Positions 17,086-28,200 are shown, counted from the stretch's first letter. The stretch: 64,000 bases of DNA from Enterobacter sp. RIT418 (GCF_003057745.1 NZ_QBJD02000002.1:248001-312000), one strand, 5' to 3'. The notes: generated by a model not told the origin, from the letters alone. Numbers and translations: made by a program.

Positions 17086-17991
17086 CGCGGCCTGTATATA
17101 GAGCATCTCGAGCGCCAGGGTCGCCGCGGCCAGCGCGGTGATCTCGGACTGGTCGTAGGCTGGAGCGACTTCAACAACGTCCATACCGACAATATTCAGG
17201 TCTTTGAGGCCGCGCACCAGCTTGATCGCGCGATCGGAGGTCAGGCCGCCGATGACCGGGGTGCCGGTCCCTGGCGCAAAGGCCGGGTCCAGGCAGTCGA
17301 TATCGAAGGTCAGGTAAACCGGCATATCGCCCACGATCTGCTTCACCTGCGCAATGATGTCGTCCACGCCGCGATCGTTCACCTGGCAGGCGTCCAGCAC
17401 GGTGAAGCCATTGTCTTTGTCGAACTCGGTGCGGATGCCGATCTGTACGGAGTGGTTAGGGTCGATCAGGCCTTCTTTCGGCGCCGTGAAGAACATGGTG
17501 CCGTGGTCAAACTCGCAGCCGTTCGCGTAGGTATCGGTGTGCGCATCAAAGTGCACCAGCGCCATCTTGCCGAAATGCTTCGCGTGGGCGCGCAGCAGCG
17601 GCAGGGTCACGAAGTGGTCGCCCCCGAAGGAGAGCATACGCTTACCGGCAGCCAGCAGCTTCTCGGCGTGGGCCTGCAGCTTTTCGCTCATTTCGCGCGC
17701 GTCGCCAAACGCGTACACCAGGTCACCGCAGTCGACCACGTTCAGACGCTCGCGCATGTCGAAGTTCCACGGGAAGCGGTTGTGCTCCCACGCCAGGTTA
17801 GTCGAGACCTGGCGGATGGCCGCGGGCCCGTGGCGGCCACCGGCACGACCTGAGGTCGCCATATCAAACGGCACGCCGGTGATCACCCAGTCGGCATCGC
17901 TGTCGTACGGCTGGAAGTTCATTGGCAGGCGTAAAAACCCAAACGCGTTAGAAACCAGTGAGTTATCGTATTGATGGCCTAAAGTGCTCAT
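17071..17991 (-). CDS. speB: Agmatinase
   Basis: A 306-aa ureohydrolase, the same length as E. coli SpeB. The binuclear manganese motifs are intact: GGDHF, DAHTD and [16 protein letters not shown]. It hydrolyses agmatine to putrescine and urea, the second step of the arginine decarboxylase route whose first enzyme, SpeA, is encoded at 33574-35550. In E. coli the two genes are adjacent; here about 15.5 kb of fimbrial and adhesin genes lie between them, so speB must rely on its own promoter. A strong hairpin with a T-run lies about 40 bases upstream of its start. Confidence 0.95.
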   Translation of the reverse strand: MSTLGHQYDNSLVSNAFGFLRLPMNFQPYDSDADWVITGVPFDMATSGRAGGRHGPAAIRQVSTNLAWEHNRFPWNFDMRERLNVVDCGDLVYAFGDAREMSEKLQAHAEKLLAAGKRMLSFGGDHFVTLPLLRAHAKHFGKMALVHFDAHTDTYANGCEFDHGTMFFTAPKEGLIDPNHSVQIGIRTEFDKDNGFTVLDACQVNDRGVDDIIAQVKQIVGDMPVYLTFDIDCLDPAFAPGTGTPVIGGLTSDRAIKLVRGLKDLNIVGMDVVEVAPAYDQSEITALAAATLALEMLYIQAAKKGE

Positions 17992-18030
17992 GTCCTGACC
18001 TCATGTAGAGTCGATACGGTATAAAAGATG

Positions 18031-18076
18031 AAAAAAAATCCCCTCCGCGTCGTTAAACCCGACGAGGAAGGGATTG
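18031..18076 (-). terminator. Hairpin with T-run upstream of speB
   Basis: On the reverse strand an imperfect stem of about 16 bp (arms AATCCCTTCCTCGTCG and CGACGCGGAGGGGATT, two mismatches) closes a six-base loop and is followed by eight T residues. It reads as a Rho-independent terminator pointing at speB, about 40 bases before its start codon. It may be an attenuator in the speB leader, or a terminator for transcription coming from upstream. Confidence 0.7.
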
Positions 18077-18402
18077 ATGTGCTTACTGCTTTGGGTCTAA
18101 TGCTAGCGCCTGAGGCCCTAAGATTCAAGTTAACAGTCAATATGATAAATCAACTCCGTATTCTGACTAATTTGCAGATGCGCATTCATACCCATAATAT
18201 TATTTATACAAAATATTCTTTTATAAAAATACCATACAATTAGCAGGCTATATATCGAAATCAACCCGCGATTAAGAAAGCAACCCATAAAATAATTATA
18301 TACATCACTTTAAAATTAAGAATTTATTTAGGGCTATCTGATAGCCGTGCCGCTGTTGAAATCTATACAATCCCTCCCCCGAAATATTATATGGATATTG
18401 TT
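18077..18402. promoter_or_regulatory. AT-rich region upstream of the fimbrial operon
   Basis: A clearly AT-rich stretch of more than 300 bases without a convincing gene. It should hold the promoter of the fimbrial operon on the plus strand and that of speB on the minus strand. A perfect inverted repeat GGCTATC-T-GATAGCC lies at 18332-18346, about 55 bases before the subunit gene. No second copy and no recombinase gene were found, so an invertible switch is not supported. Confidence 0.55.
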
Positions 18403-18969
18403 ATGAATAAGTTTTCTAAATTTGCATTACTGGTCGTTCTCTCGACGGGAGGCAGTGCAGCAGCGGCTGAAGATGGCGTCATCACGTTTGATGGCACTAT
18501 TAGCGATGCAACCTGTACGATTACCGGCGGCGATGCGACCGGTGAATCCGCATCCCCGGACTTTACCGTTCGCCTGCCATCCGTGAGCGTCTCTGCGCTG
18601 TCTGCTAACGGCGAGCGCGCCGGGGATACGCCTTTCCACATTACGCTGAGCGGCGCTAACTGCGCGAACGGCAAAGTTGGAAGCGTTTTCTTCGAGCTGG
18701 CACAAAGCAAAAATATCAACGCAACCACCGGTAACCTGGTCAACTCCGTCAGCAAAGCCGACGGCGGTTCTGACAAGGTTGAAATCGGTTTGCTGGATGC
18801 TAACAAAGCTATCCTGAACCTGAATACCGCGAACAATACCGCAATTACAAAAACCGTTACCGGCAATACCGCCCGCTTCGATTACTGGGCGCAATATGTC
18901 GCTACCGGTGGCGCAGCAACGGCGGGTAAAGTGACCACGGATGTTGTTTATTCAATTAAGTATCAGTAA
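18403..18969 (+). CDS. Fimbrial major subunit
   Basis: A 188-aa chaperone-usher pilin. It has a signal peptide (MNKFSKFALLVVLSTGGSAAAA), then a DGVITFDGTISDATCTI segment typical of pilin N-terminal donor strands, two cysteines (in ATCTI and GANCANG) that form the conserved disulfide, and a C-terminal VVYSIKYQ beta strand that ends in an aromatic region for chaperone binding. The ATG at 18403 is preferred over one four codons earlier because it begins the signal peptide. Neither start has a strong ribosome site. It is the first gene of the fimbrial and TPS array. Confidence 0.88.
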   Translation: MNKFSKFALLVVLSTGGSAAAAEDGVITFDGTISDATCTITGGDATGESASPDFTVRLPSVSVSALSANGERAGDTPFHITLSGANCANGKVGSVFFELAQSKNINATTGNLVNSVSKADGGSDKVEIGLLDANKAILNLNTANNTAITKTVTGNTARFDYWAQYVATGGAATAGKVTTDVVYSIKYQ

Positions 18970-19085
18970 GTAAACTCAGCGGGTATTAAAGAGTGGAAGA
19001 CTCTGTCTGTAAAAAGATGGAGGGTTTTTTGACGCTTAAATACCCGCTTCTTCATGCTCTTTATTTTCGTTTCAGGCGCTGCTCC

Positions 19086-19820
19086 ATGTTAAGCAAATTT
19101 ATTCAATCTTTATGCGTATTAACGTTGTTCGTATGCTCGCAGTCTGACGCCACAATTCAGATACTGGCCACTCGCGTTGTGCTCAATGCTGCAGAAAAAG
19201 AGCAAACGGTTCGTATCAATAACGTCGGCAATGAGCCCCAGCTCGTTCAGGTCTGGCTTTCCAGCACCGACAAAACGGATGGCGTGAAAAAAGAGGATCT
19301 TCCCTTCTTTATTAATCCGCCGGCAGCCCGTATTAATGCCCAAAAAGGGAAAGTTTTTCGTATTTTCCAGATGGAAGACGCGGCAGCGAAATATCCAAAA
19401 GATCGCGAAAGCGTGCTTTGGCTGAATGTGCTGGATATTCCACCGGAAACTGCAGCGGATGCGGATAAAAACCAGGTAAAAATGGCGTTTCGCACGCTGA
19501 TAAAAATGTTCTATCGCCCTGCCGGATTAAAAGGAACCCCTATGGAAGCGGGCGATAGTTTGACCTGGCAGCTGCGTAAGGCGGCGGTCGGCTACGACGT
19601 CGTAGGCACCAACAATTCACCGTTCCACGTCAGCATGACGAGCGTCTGGTTGACCAACGCTCAGGGCAAAGAGGTGGAAGTCACCGGAGAGATGATTGCC
19701 CCATACAGCACGATCACCTACCACTTCCCGAAAGTGGCGGCGGTGAGTGGAAACGGTACGTTCAAATATAACTACATCACCGATCTCGGTGCCTACATCA
19801 AACGTACTTACAGTTTTTAA
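19086..19820 (+). CDS. Periplasmic fimbrial chaperone
   Basis: A 244-aa PapD-like chaperone. After a signal peptide (MLSKFIQSLCVLTLFVCSQS) come the two immunoglobulin-like domains; the family features AARINAQKGKVFRIF, SVLWLNVLDIPP and the RTLIKMFYRP segment are visible. It binds pilin subunits in the periplasm and hands them to the usher. The chosen start begins the signal peptide; an upstream start at 18993 would add 31 residues with no such signal. It lies 116 bases after the pilin gene and 32 bases before the usher gene. Confidence 0.9.
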   Translation: MLSKFIQSLCVLTLFVCSQSDATIQILATRVVLNAAEKEQTVRINNVGNEPQLVQVWLSSTDKTDGVKKEDLPFFINPPAARINAQKGKVFRIFQMEDAAAKYPKDRESVLWLNVLDIPPETAADADKNQVKMAFRTLIKMFYRPAGLKGTPMEAGDSLTWQLRKAAVGYDVVGTNNSPFHVSMTSVWLTNAQGKEVEVTGEMIAPYSTITYHFPKVAAVSGNGTFKYNYITDLGAYIKRTYSF

Positions 19821-19852
19821 TTTGCTGATGGATATTAGTCCAGGATGGTAGC

Positions 19853-22447
19853 ATGATTTTTCGGACGCATAAGCACCTCAGGCCAGGTGTAAAAAAACGA
19901 TTACTCAGTCATCTTATCGCCTTTGCGATATTTTCTCCGCTTATGGCGCAGGCCGCCAGCGAAAAAAAAACCGTGTCGTTTTCGCGCGGTTTTATGAATT
20001 TCTATAACAGCGGTATCGACCTTAACCAGTTCGATGGCACCGAGAAGGTGTTGCCCGGGGAATATAAGCTCGAAGTTTACGGTAATAATAAAAAAATCGA
20101 CTCCTGGCCCGTCAAATTTATTGCAGCGAATAATGAGCAAGGTGTAAACGCGTGCATTACGCCTGAAATGATCATTCGCATGGACGTTGACACTCATAAA
20201 CTGCCGGAGAACTGGAAAGCCACATCTTGCCTTATTCTGCCAGAGCTGATTTCTGGTGCGACAGTCACTTATGTTCAGGACGAAGAGGTTCTGAACGTCA
20301 CCATTCCGCAGGCCATGCTGCTGAATACGCCGGATGGCTACATCAGCCCTGAGCTGTGGGACACGGGCGAACCGGCCCTGATGACGGCCTATACTCTGAG
20401 CGCCTCGAATATTCATAACCGTACCCTACAGGACTCCACCGATTACGTTTACGGCAATCTCCAAAGCGCCCTGACGATGGGGGCGTGGCGCTTCGTTACC
20501 TACGACACTGCGAATATGGGCAGCGGTAATAATAACGAAGGCTTTAAGCACCTGCAGGCTTACGCTGCGCGCGCCATCGGGTCTATCGCGTCTGAAGTCA
20601 CCATGGGCGATCTCAGCACCAGCGGTGAGTTTTTCGATACCGCTTCGCTGCGCGGCGTGCGCCTGGCAACCGATGACCGCATGCTGCCAGACTCGGTACG
20701 CAGCTATGCGCCCGTCGTGCGCGGTGTAGCAAACAGCAATGCCACCGTCACCATCAGGCAGGCGGGCAATACCATCTATGAAAAGGTCGTTCCGCCGGGC
20801 GAATTTATCATTAACGACCTCTACGCCACCGGCTATAACGGCGATCTCGACGTCACCGTGAAAGAGACCAACGGCAAGGAAACGACATTTACCGTCCCGT
20901 ACTCCAGCGTTCCGCAGCTCCTGCGTGAAGGCTTCTCTCGCTATTCGCTGGCCTCCGGAGAGATCCGCGACACCTGGCTTCATGAAGATCCGTGGATGAT
21001 GGAAGGGACCTTGCAGTACGGCCTGCTCAATAATCTGACGGCCTATGCGGGTGCACAAAGCGCGTTCGAGGGCGATTTTAATGCGCTGATGGCGGGCTTT
21101 GCGGTTAATACCTCGCTTGGGGCGCTGGGGATCGACGTCACACGCTCCTTCACCCATTTCGAAAATCAGCCTTCAGTACAGGATTGCGGCACATTCTGCG
21201 ATATGAGCCTGCGCATTAGCCTTGCGAAGAATCTGCCGAACACGGGCACCAACTTCAGCCTGATTGGCTACCGCTATTCGAGCAAAAACTATTACTCGCT
21301 GTCCGATGCCGTTGCCCTGAAACAAGCCTTAGAGGCTGGCGAATCCCGCTATTTCCCTGAACGCTACCGCGAGCGCGTTGAAGCCAACATCAACCAGATG
21401 CTCCCTTCCGGCTGGGGAAGCTTCTACGTCAGCGGTTTTGTCGGCAACGTCTGGAACGACGAGCTGGGACGCACGGAAAAATCTAACTTCGTCGTGGGGT
21501 ACAACAACCAGCTGGGCTCTGCGACGTGGGGCGTATCGTTTGGGCGTACCAACGACGCGGATGGCGGTTATGAAGATACCGTCTACCTGAACGTCTCCAT
21601 GCCGCTGGGCCCGCGCTATAAGAAGCGCCCTCGCATGGGCGCAAACTTCAGCTATAACAGCGATGAAGCCACGTTCAGAACGTCGCTGAACGGATCGGCC
21701 GGTGAACGCTCGCAGTTCGGCTTTGGCGGTTACTTTAGCCAGTCCAGCGCGCCGGAAAGCAATTTTGGTATGAACCTCTCCTACACCGGCGATAGCGCGT
21801 CCGGCGGCGTGGCCTATAGCCAAACGCGCGACAGCTTTATGGGAGGCGTGAACCTCAGCGGGGGAATGGTCGCTCACCGGGGCGGGCTCAATTTTGTTCC
21901 GATGCTGAGCGACACCATAGGTATCGTCGAAGCCAGGGGTGCGGAAGGCTCTCGCGTCTATCCCGACTCCAACACCGTCATCAAAGACAACGGCTACGGC
22001 ATCATCAGCTATTTGAACCCGTACAAATACAACGAGGTTTACATCGACCCGAAAGGGACCGCGATGAGCGTAGATGTGGAAGACACGCGCAAAAAAATCG
22101 TCCCAACCGCGGGTTCCGCCGTTCTGATCAAAATGGATACCCAGCAAAACAAGCTGACGTTTGTTCAGTTCCTCCAGCGTTCGGCGGAAACCATTCCATT
22201 CGGAGCTTCCGTTACCGACGAGAAAGGCAACGATTTGGGCATGGTGGGCCAGAACGGCCTGGCGATGGTTGCGCTAAAAAATGGCGTCAACAGCCTCACG
22301 CTCGCCTGGAAACAGCAAAAGGAAACGAAGCGCTGCGTCGCCACCGTCCAGCATGACGCCAGCGTTAACGCCGGCACGTCTAAAGCGGGCAAAGACGCCT
22401 TCTCTGCACAAAAAATCATCTGCACAACTCCAGGAGGGAAGCAGTGA
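19853..22447 (+). CDS. Fimbrial outer membrane usher
   Basis: An 864-aa usher of normal family length. A signal peptide ending in MAQAA is followed by the N-terminal chaperone-binding domain (VSFSRGFMNFYNSG...LNQF), the large beta barrel, the plug-domain region around VVRGVANSNATVTIRQAGNTIYE, and C-terminal domains with the paired cysteines (KRCVATV and KIICTT). It secretes and assembles pilins at the outer membrane. The stop codon overlaps the GTG start of the tip protein gene, showing co-translation. Confidence 0.92.
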   Translation: MIFRTHKHLRPGVKKRLLSHLIAFAIFSPLMAQAASEKKTVSFSRGFMNFYNSGIDLNQFDGTEKVLPGEYKLEVYGNNKKIDSWPVKFIAANNEQGVNACITPEMIIRMDVDTHKLPENWKATSCLILPELISGATVTYVQDEEVLNVTIPQAMLLNTPDGYISPELWDTGEPALMTAYTLSASNIHNRTLQDSTDYVYGNLQSALTMGAWRFVTYDTANMGSGNNNEGFKHLQAYAARAIGSIASEVTMGDLSTSGEFFDTASLRGVRLATDDRMLPDSVRSYAPVVRGVANSNATVTIRQAGNTIYEKVVPPGEFIINDLYATGYNGDLDVTVKETNGKETTFTVPYSSVPQLLREGFSRYSLASGEIRDTWLHEDPWMMEGTLQYGLLNNLTAYAGAQSAFEGDFNALMAGFAVNTSLGALGIDVTRSFTHFENQPSVQDCGTFCDMSLRISLAKNLPNTGTNFSLIGYRYSSKNYYSLSDAVALKQALEAGESRYFPERYRERVEANINQMLPSGWGSFYVSGFVGNVWNDELGRTEKSNFVVGYNNQLGSATWGVSFGRTNDADGGYEDTVYLNVSMPLGPRYKKRPRMGANFSYNSDEATFRTSLNGSAGERSQFGFGGYFSQSSAPESNFGMNLSYTGDSASGGVAYSQTRDSFMGGVNLSGGMVAHRGGLNFVPMLSDTIGIVEARGAEGSRVYPDSNTVIKDNGYGIISYLNPYKYNEVYIDPKGTAMSVDVEDTRKKIVPTAGSAVLIKMDTQQNKLTFVQFLQRSAETIPFGASVTDEKGNDLGMVGQNGLAMVALKNGVNSLTLAWKQQKETKRCVATVQHDASVNAGTSKAGKDAFSAQKIICTTPGGKQ

Positions 22448-23451
22448 GAAAAATAATTATCCCGGCAATGCTGCTGGCGTGTGGGTCTTTACTGTGTCTG
22501 GTGAGTACGGGCCTTTACGCAGCCACCTGTAAACTGGATTCCGCACCGTCCGTTTTATCCATCAACGATAGCATTACCCTGAACCCGGCCTCGAGCGGCA
22601 CCGCGGGTACCGTGCTGTGGTCGAAAACCTATTCAGTTCCAAGCCTTAAATATTCCTGTGATGCCAGCGCGGGCTCACAGTGGTTTTCAGAATACAGCCG
22701 CGCCTATCTCACCACCGCCATTGACGATGTTTATGCCACGGAAATCAGCGGAATCGGTATCCGCGTAAAATGGCCTTCAAACGCCAGCGGTGCCTGGCTT
22801 CCCGGTGATTCAGGCACGCCCACCTCCTGCGCCAACGGCTGCTCCATCAACAACTCCACCGTGCTGGTGGAGTTCGTGCAAACGGGCAGACTTAGCCAGG
22901 GTGAAAACTATATTCCGGCCGGGGAGCTGGCGGCTGCTAACGTCGTCCCCACGACGGATGCCGGTGAAAGGCTGCGTATCATGACCATTAATCTGGGAAC
23001 GGCAATTAAGGTCGTGACGCGTTCCTGCGCAATCTACCCTTCCAGCAACACTATTGACCTGGGGACATTTAGCCTCGCCTCGTTCACGCTAGACAACGCC
23101 TTCCAGGGAGATAAAAAGCCGTTCTCTATTACCATTAACTGCCCGACAACGGAAGATATTGGCATTACCTTTTCTTCGGTAAGTAAAGTTCCTTTTGGCG
23201 CGGTATCTGGGGTCATTGGAGCAGAAGAAGGTGAAGGCTATGCAAGTAATTTTAGTATTCGCCTGTTTGAGAAACAGAGACAAATTTCGAACGCCCTCAA
23301 GATTAACACGGAATACCCTTATACCGTGACCGGTACAGTCGTTAATAACTACGAGGCGCAAATTTATGTTCCCGCCAGCATCAATCGTGCAAACCAATTA
23401 ACCGCCGGCAAGGTCGTTGGCGCAGTGCAATACACAATGGTAATTAAATAA
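22444..23451 (+). CDS. Fimbrial tip protein / adhesin
   Basis: A 335-aa two-domain fimbrial protein. The N-terminal signal peptide ends near LYAATC, a lectin-like N-terminal half follows, and the C-terminal pilin domain (from about residue 195, RSCAIYPSSNTIDLGTFSLASF) ends in VGAVQYTMVIK, a donor-strand-accepting end. Such proteins usually cap the fibre and bind the host or plant surface. The start is GTG, overlapping the usher stop by four bases. The receptor cannot be predicted. Confidence 0.87.
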   Translation: MRKIIIPAMLLACGSLLCLVSTGLYAATCKLDSAPSVLSINDSITLNPASSGTAGTVLWSKTYSVPSLKYSCDASAGSQWFSEYSRAYLTTAIDDVYATEISGIGIRVKWPSNASGAWLPGDSGTPTSCANGCSINNSTVLVEFVQTGRLSQGENYIPAGELAAANVVPTTDAGERLRIMTINLGTAIKVVTRSCAIYPSSNTIDLGTFSLASFTLDNAFQGDKKPFSITINCPTTEDIGITFSSVSKVPFGAVSGVIGAEEGEGYASNFSIRLFEKQRQISNALKINTEYPYTVTGTVVNNYEAQIYVPASINRANQLTAGKVVGAVQYTMVIK

Positions 23452-23467
23452 TATCAAGGAGCGATAT

Positions 23468-25201
23468 ATGCATTTCCGTTATTCAAAAATAGCGCTGCTC
23501 GTGGTGCCGTTTATTTCTGCTGCACATGCTTCAGGTGTATTGCCCTCACAGCAAAACAAGCAAGAGCTGGATCGCCTGGAAAGGCAAAATAACCAGTACC
23601 TGATTGAAGAAGCAAAGCGCACCGAGAAATTCCTGCAGCAGCAGCGCACCCAGCGCGAATCGGAGCCTGGCGTAGGGGTCGGCGCGAGCTCATCGGTCAC
23701 ATTCAAAATCGATAAAATTGAGATTATGAATGACGACCTGTTTGCGTCATCCCCCGAGCGCGAAGCCATTATTGAACGCTACCAGGGCAGAGAGCTCGGT
23801 AAAGCAGAGATTTTTATGGTGGTAAAAGAGCTCACCGACTTTTACATCTCACGCGGCTACGTCACAACGCTGCTTGGCATTGAGCCGGGCAATATCAAAA
23901 ACGGCGTACTGAAGCTGCGCGTGCTGTGGGGAAAAATCAACGATTTCAGAGTCAACGGCCAGGCGCCGACCTTCCGCGAGCGCACTCGCCTGTTTAGCGC
24001 CTACCCGTTTGCCCAGAGCAAGATTTTAAATATGCAGGATATCGACCAGGCCGTCGAAAACCTGCTGCGCGTGTCGCATAGCGACAATATTCAGGTTGAA
24101 CCTTCCGTTTTAGACGGGGCATCCGATCTAAACCTGCTCACGCAACCGCTGTTTCCTTTTGCCGTCAGCGCAGGCGTTAATAACTCGGGCACAGAAGCAG
24201 AGGGCTGGCAGCAATATTACGGCAGTATCACGACCAAAAATATTGCCGGCCTCAACGATATTTTCAATGCTTACTATTCAGAGAATAACCTCAAGAATAA
24301 TAACGACAATCAGCGTGCCTGGTCACTGAGCTATAGCCTGCCGCTGGGGTACTGGGGGTTCGATACCTCCTATTATAAATCAACCTACGATAAAACGATT
24401 GGCGGTGATTTCGGTCAGTACGCGTCGGACGGCTCCTCAGAGCGTTCATCCGTGCGCATCAGCCGGATGTTCTCCCGTAACGCCTCCGGCAAAACCAGCG
24501 GATGGGTGAAAGTTGAAAAGCGGGATAACGACAACCGTTTTGAAAATACGCAGATCGATGTGAGCTCCAAGCGCTACACCACGCTTTCTTCCGGCCTGAC
24601 CTACGTTGGCGGACTGATGAACGGCTGGTTCTACGGCGATCTGAGTGCGACCGCGGCGATGCCCTGGTTCGGCGCCGCGTGGAAAGGCGATCGGGATCTC
24701 GAGGGCTTCGATCTCAACTACGTAAAATATAACGGCATCGCCAGCTGGACTCGCCCGCTTTTCCAGTCTGGTCGGCTGGGTGGCGTATATGAATTAAGCA
24801 CGGGGTTCCAGTACACGCCCGATACGCTTGTCAGCGAGGCGAAAATGACGCTCGGCGATGAATTTACGGTTCGCGGCTTCAAAGATAGCTATTTGATGGT
24901 CGACAGCGGAGCCTGGATCGCCAATACGCTGCAACTTCCTTTTGATATTAACCTGGCAGGCATAAGCCAGTTCACGCCTTATTTAGGGTATGACTTCGGT
25001 TTCTCCAAAGATAACTGTCCGAAAGGCGTTAATACCTGCGACAGCCAGTTCATGATGGGTGCAGCCGTGGGTGCAAAGCTCACGGGAAATTATTTCTCAT
25101 CAAATTTAACCGCCGGCTGGCCTGTCAAAAAACCGGATTCTATGGATGGAAACACCGTCGATAACACGGTCGTTTATTACAAGCTGGAAGTGAACTTTTA
25201 A
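23468..25201 (+). CDS. TpsB two-partner secretion transporter
   Basis: A 577-aa outer membrane protein of the ShlB/FhaC/HecB family. A signal peptide (about 21 residues) and a charged, glutamine-rich helix (LDRLERQNNQYLIEEAKRTE) precede POTRA domains (FKIDKIEI ... GRELGKAEIFMVVKELTDFYISRGYVT), and a beta barrel with the family signature near the DEFTVRGF segment follows, ending in KLEVNF. It should export the TpsA protein encoded 13 bases downstream. It begins only 16 bases after the tip adhesin gene, so it is probably in the fimbrial operon. Confidence 0.93.
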   Translation: MHFRYSKIALLVVPFISAAHASGVLPSQQNKQELDRLERQNNQYLIEEAKRTEKFLQQQRTQRESEPGVGVGASSSVTFKIDKIEIMNDDLFASSPEREAIIERYQGRELGKAEIFMVVKELTDFYISRGYVTTLLGIEPGNIKNGVLKLRVLWGKINDFRVNGQAPTFRERTRLFSAYPFAQSKILNMQDIDQAVENLLRVSHSDNIQVEPSVLDGASDLNLLTQPLFPFAVSAGVNNSGTEAEGWQQYYGSITTKNIAGLNDIFNAYYSENNLKNNNDNQRAWSLSYSLPLGYWGFDTSYYKSTYDKTIGGDFGQYASDGSSERSSVRISRMFSRNASGKTSGWVKVEKRDNDNRFENTQIDVSSKRYTTLSSGLTYVGGLMNGWFYGDLSATAAMPWFGAAWKGDRDLEGFDLNYVKYNGIASWTRPLFQSGRLGGVYELSTGFQYTPDTLVSEAKMTLGDEFTVRGFKDSYLMVDSGAWIANTLQLPFDINLAGISQFTPYLGYDFGFSKDNCPKGVNTCDSQFMMGAAVGAKLTGNYFSSNLTAGWPVKKPDSMDGNTVDNTVVYYKLEVNF

Positions 25202-28200
25202 TTAAGGATTGATAATGAAAAATAACAGCGCATCAAAAGGAAAAATAACGGCGGGGACCTTGCATAAGCATTTATGCCCGCTGTATTTGTCATTAGCAGG
25301 AATATTATCAGGGACCGCTGAAGCGGCCATCACCCCGGATGCCAGCCAGAAAAACGGTCCATCCATGGGGCAGACGGCAAACGGCACGCCGATGGTTAAC
25401 ATCGCCAACCCGAACGCTAAGGGCGCGTCGCTCAACAAATTTACGCAGTTCGACGTTGATAAACAGGGCATGGTGTTTAACAACAGCAAGAACGACGGCG
25501 TGACCAGGATTGGCGGCTATGCCATTAAAAACGCCCAGCTGCAGCAGGAAGCCAGCGCGATTATCAGTGAAGTGACGGGGGCGCGCGCGTCCTATATCAA
25601 CGGCACCATGGAAGTCTTTGGCAAAAAAGCCGACGTCATTATTGCCAACCAAAACGGGATTTCCGTTAACGGGGCAACCACCGTCAACGCCAACAGCCTG
25701 ACGCTGAGCACCGGTAAGGTACAAGAAAACAAAGACGGCAGCTACAGGCTGGCCGTTGAAAAGGGCAATGTGACCGTCACTGGCCAGGGCATCTCTACCG
25801 AAGGCCTGAGCTACTTCGATATTGTTAGCCGTAGCGCCGTGCTGGAAGGAGAAATTGCAGGCGCAGCTGACCTGAAAGTGGTGGCAGGTAAGAACGACTA
25901 TAATCTTTCGGATCGTAGCCATACCGTTCGCAGCAAGGGCGACGGCACAGCCCCTGCGGTGGCGATCGACGGCAGCGCGCTCGGCTCAATGTACGGTGGC
26001 AAAATTCAGCTGATCAGCACCGAAAGCGGCGCTGGCGTGCGCCATGCAGGCAGTATTATTGCCAGCAGCGACATTGACATCAGCGCTGAAGGCGACGTCA
26101 GCCTTACCGCGCTGAAAAGCGGTAATGACCTTAACCTGTCCGGTAAAAACGTCACCCTCGCAAAAGCCGCTGCCAGCGGTACCGAAGCAAAAAATAATAT
26201 TGTGATTCGCGCGCTGTCGGGCGTTAACATCAGCAACGATGTGATTTCCCGCAACGGCACTATTCGTATTGATGCCAGCAGCTTGTTGCAGAATGCCGCG
26301 GCGCTGATCGCTGAAAATAGCAAAACTACCAGCATCCCGGCGATTCAGATTAACGTTGAAGGCAGCTATACCCTCTCTGGAAAATTAAAAGCGCTGGACG
26401 CCAGCGGCAACGCGATCAAAAACGGTGTCGTTACGCTGAAAAAAGGCGATTTCGTCGTGCTGGTTGACGGTAAGGAAGTCGCTTTCAGCACGATTATTTC
26501 AGACACCGAGCTGGTCAGCCACGGTGGGGATATCCAGATCGCCGCGGGCAGCGTAAACAACAGCGAAGGCGTCATTCTGGCGAAAAAAGGCACGCTTCAG
26601 GTAAACCTCAAAGACGGCTTTGAAAATACCGGCTCGGTTAGCGCAACGGGGAATATAGTTATTGCCTCCGGCTCGCTCAAAAATAACGGCATCCTGTATG
26701 CGACTGAACAGCAGACGCTGACGGTCGGTAGCCTCGATAATAGCGGCCGTATTTTTGCCGATAAACAGCTGGTAATGCGTGCAAGCGCGCTGAACAACAA
26801 GGGCAATATTGGCGTCTCTAACGGTTCTCTGCAGATCGCAACCTCCGGCGACGTGACCAACAGCGGTACCATCAGCAGCGAAGATGGGCTTATCGAACTG
26901 GACGCCGACGGCGCAATCAATAACAGCGGTACTCTCGTCAGCAATCAGAACGACGTTGCCGTCACCAGCAGGGGCGCTCTCGTAAAAAATGACGGTCAAA
27001 TTCAGGCGCGCAATGTTGATGTGACCGTAGCAAAAGGCAAGCTCGACAACCGCGGCGCGGTGAAGGCCAAACAAAACGTTAAGGTTAAATCGTCAGAGCT
27101 GAACAATGCCGGTATGCTGAGCGCCCCTGGCGACATGACGCTGGATGTGAGCAAAACGCTCGTCAATACCCAGGGCGGGAACATCCTCTCTGACGGCAGC
27201 CTGACGGTGAAGGGCAGCGGCAAGCTGGATGTAGTGAATGAAGGCGCAGGCTGGATCCAGGGCAAATCCCTTGTTGCTGAAGGGCTGGCATCGCTTGCCA
27301 ACACGGGTGATGCCGTACTGCTGACCACCGGGGATTTGAGTCTTTCTGGCTTAACGTCGCTCACCAACGATAATGCAACCATTCAGGCTGCAAACCTGTC
27401 GCTGGGCGACATCGGTACGTTGACCAACACCAACGGCGGCACGCTGTACTCCAGCGAGAATATGCTGCTGTCCAACATCGACACGCTGAACAACAGCAAC
27501 GGTGCGCTGATCAACGCCGCTGGCGCGTTAACCCTGTCCGTTATCGATAAGCTCAATAACAGCAACGCAGCGACCCTCGTCAGCAAAAATGACGCCTCGC
27601 TGTCCCGCATGGGTACGCTGAACAACACCGCCTCCTCGGTTATCCAGGCGGGCGGCACGCTGAGCGTCTCCGATGTCAACACCCTGAACAACACGTCCGA
27701 GTCGGCAATTCTTGCCAGCGGTGATATGACGCTGGACGGCGTAAATACGCTGAACAACCAGTCCGCGATTGTGGGTAACAAAACCGTTACCCTTAGCCAC
27801 GGGGATACGCTGAAAAACGAGGGCGTGATCCAGAGCGGTACGGACCTGATCGTTCGCAACATTCGCAACCTGATCAACCAGGGCAGCGATCACGTGCTGA
27901 GCGCCATGCGCAGCCTGACGATTAACGATATCGAAACGCTGCGCAACGCCGACCAGGCCGTTATCTCTGCCGGTATGAACACCGTGCTGAACGCGATTGG
28001 CATCGTGGTTAACACCGCAGGCGGCGTGATTCAGGCCGTTGACGGCGCGCTGAGCATTACGGCCGATACGCTGAATAACAGCGGAAGCGCAGCTACCAGC
28101 GCTGGCAGAGTCGATTATTCGACCCTCGTCGCCGCGGGCGATGTCTCGATTAACGCCCAAAACGTGACCAACGCAGAAAAGGCCAACATCGTTTCAACCG

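Noticed and set aside
18028-18243. A 71-codon frame upstream of the fimbrial operon (MKKNPLRVVKPDEEG...)
   Set aside because: Its first 16 codons are the arms of the speB-leader hairpin and the rest is AT-rich without protein-like features. It has no ribosome site.
18077-18402. Phase-variable invertible promoter for the fimbriae
   Set aside because: Only one copy of the inverted repeat is present and there is no fim-type recombinase gene in the window.
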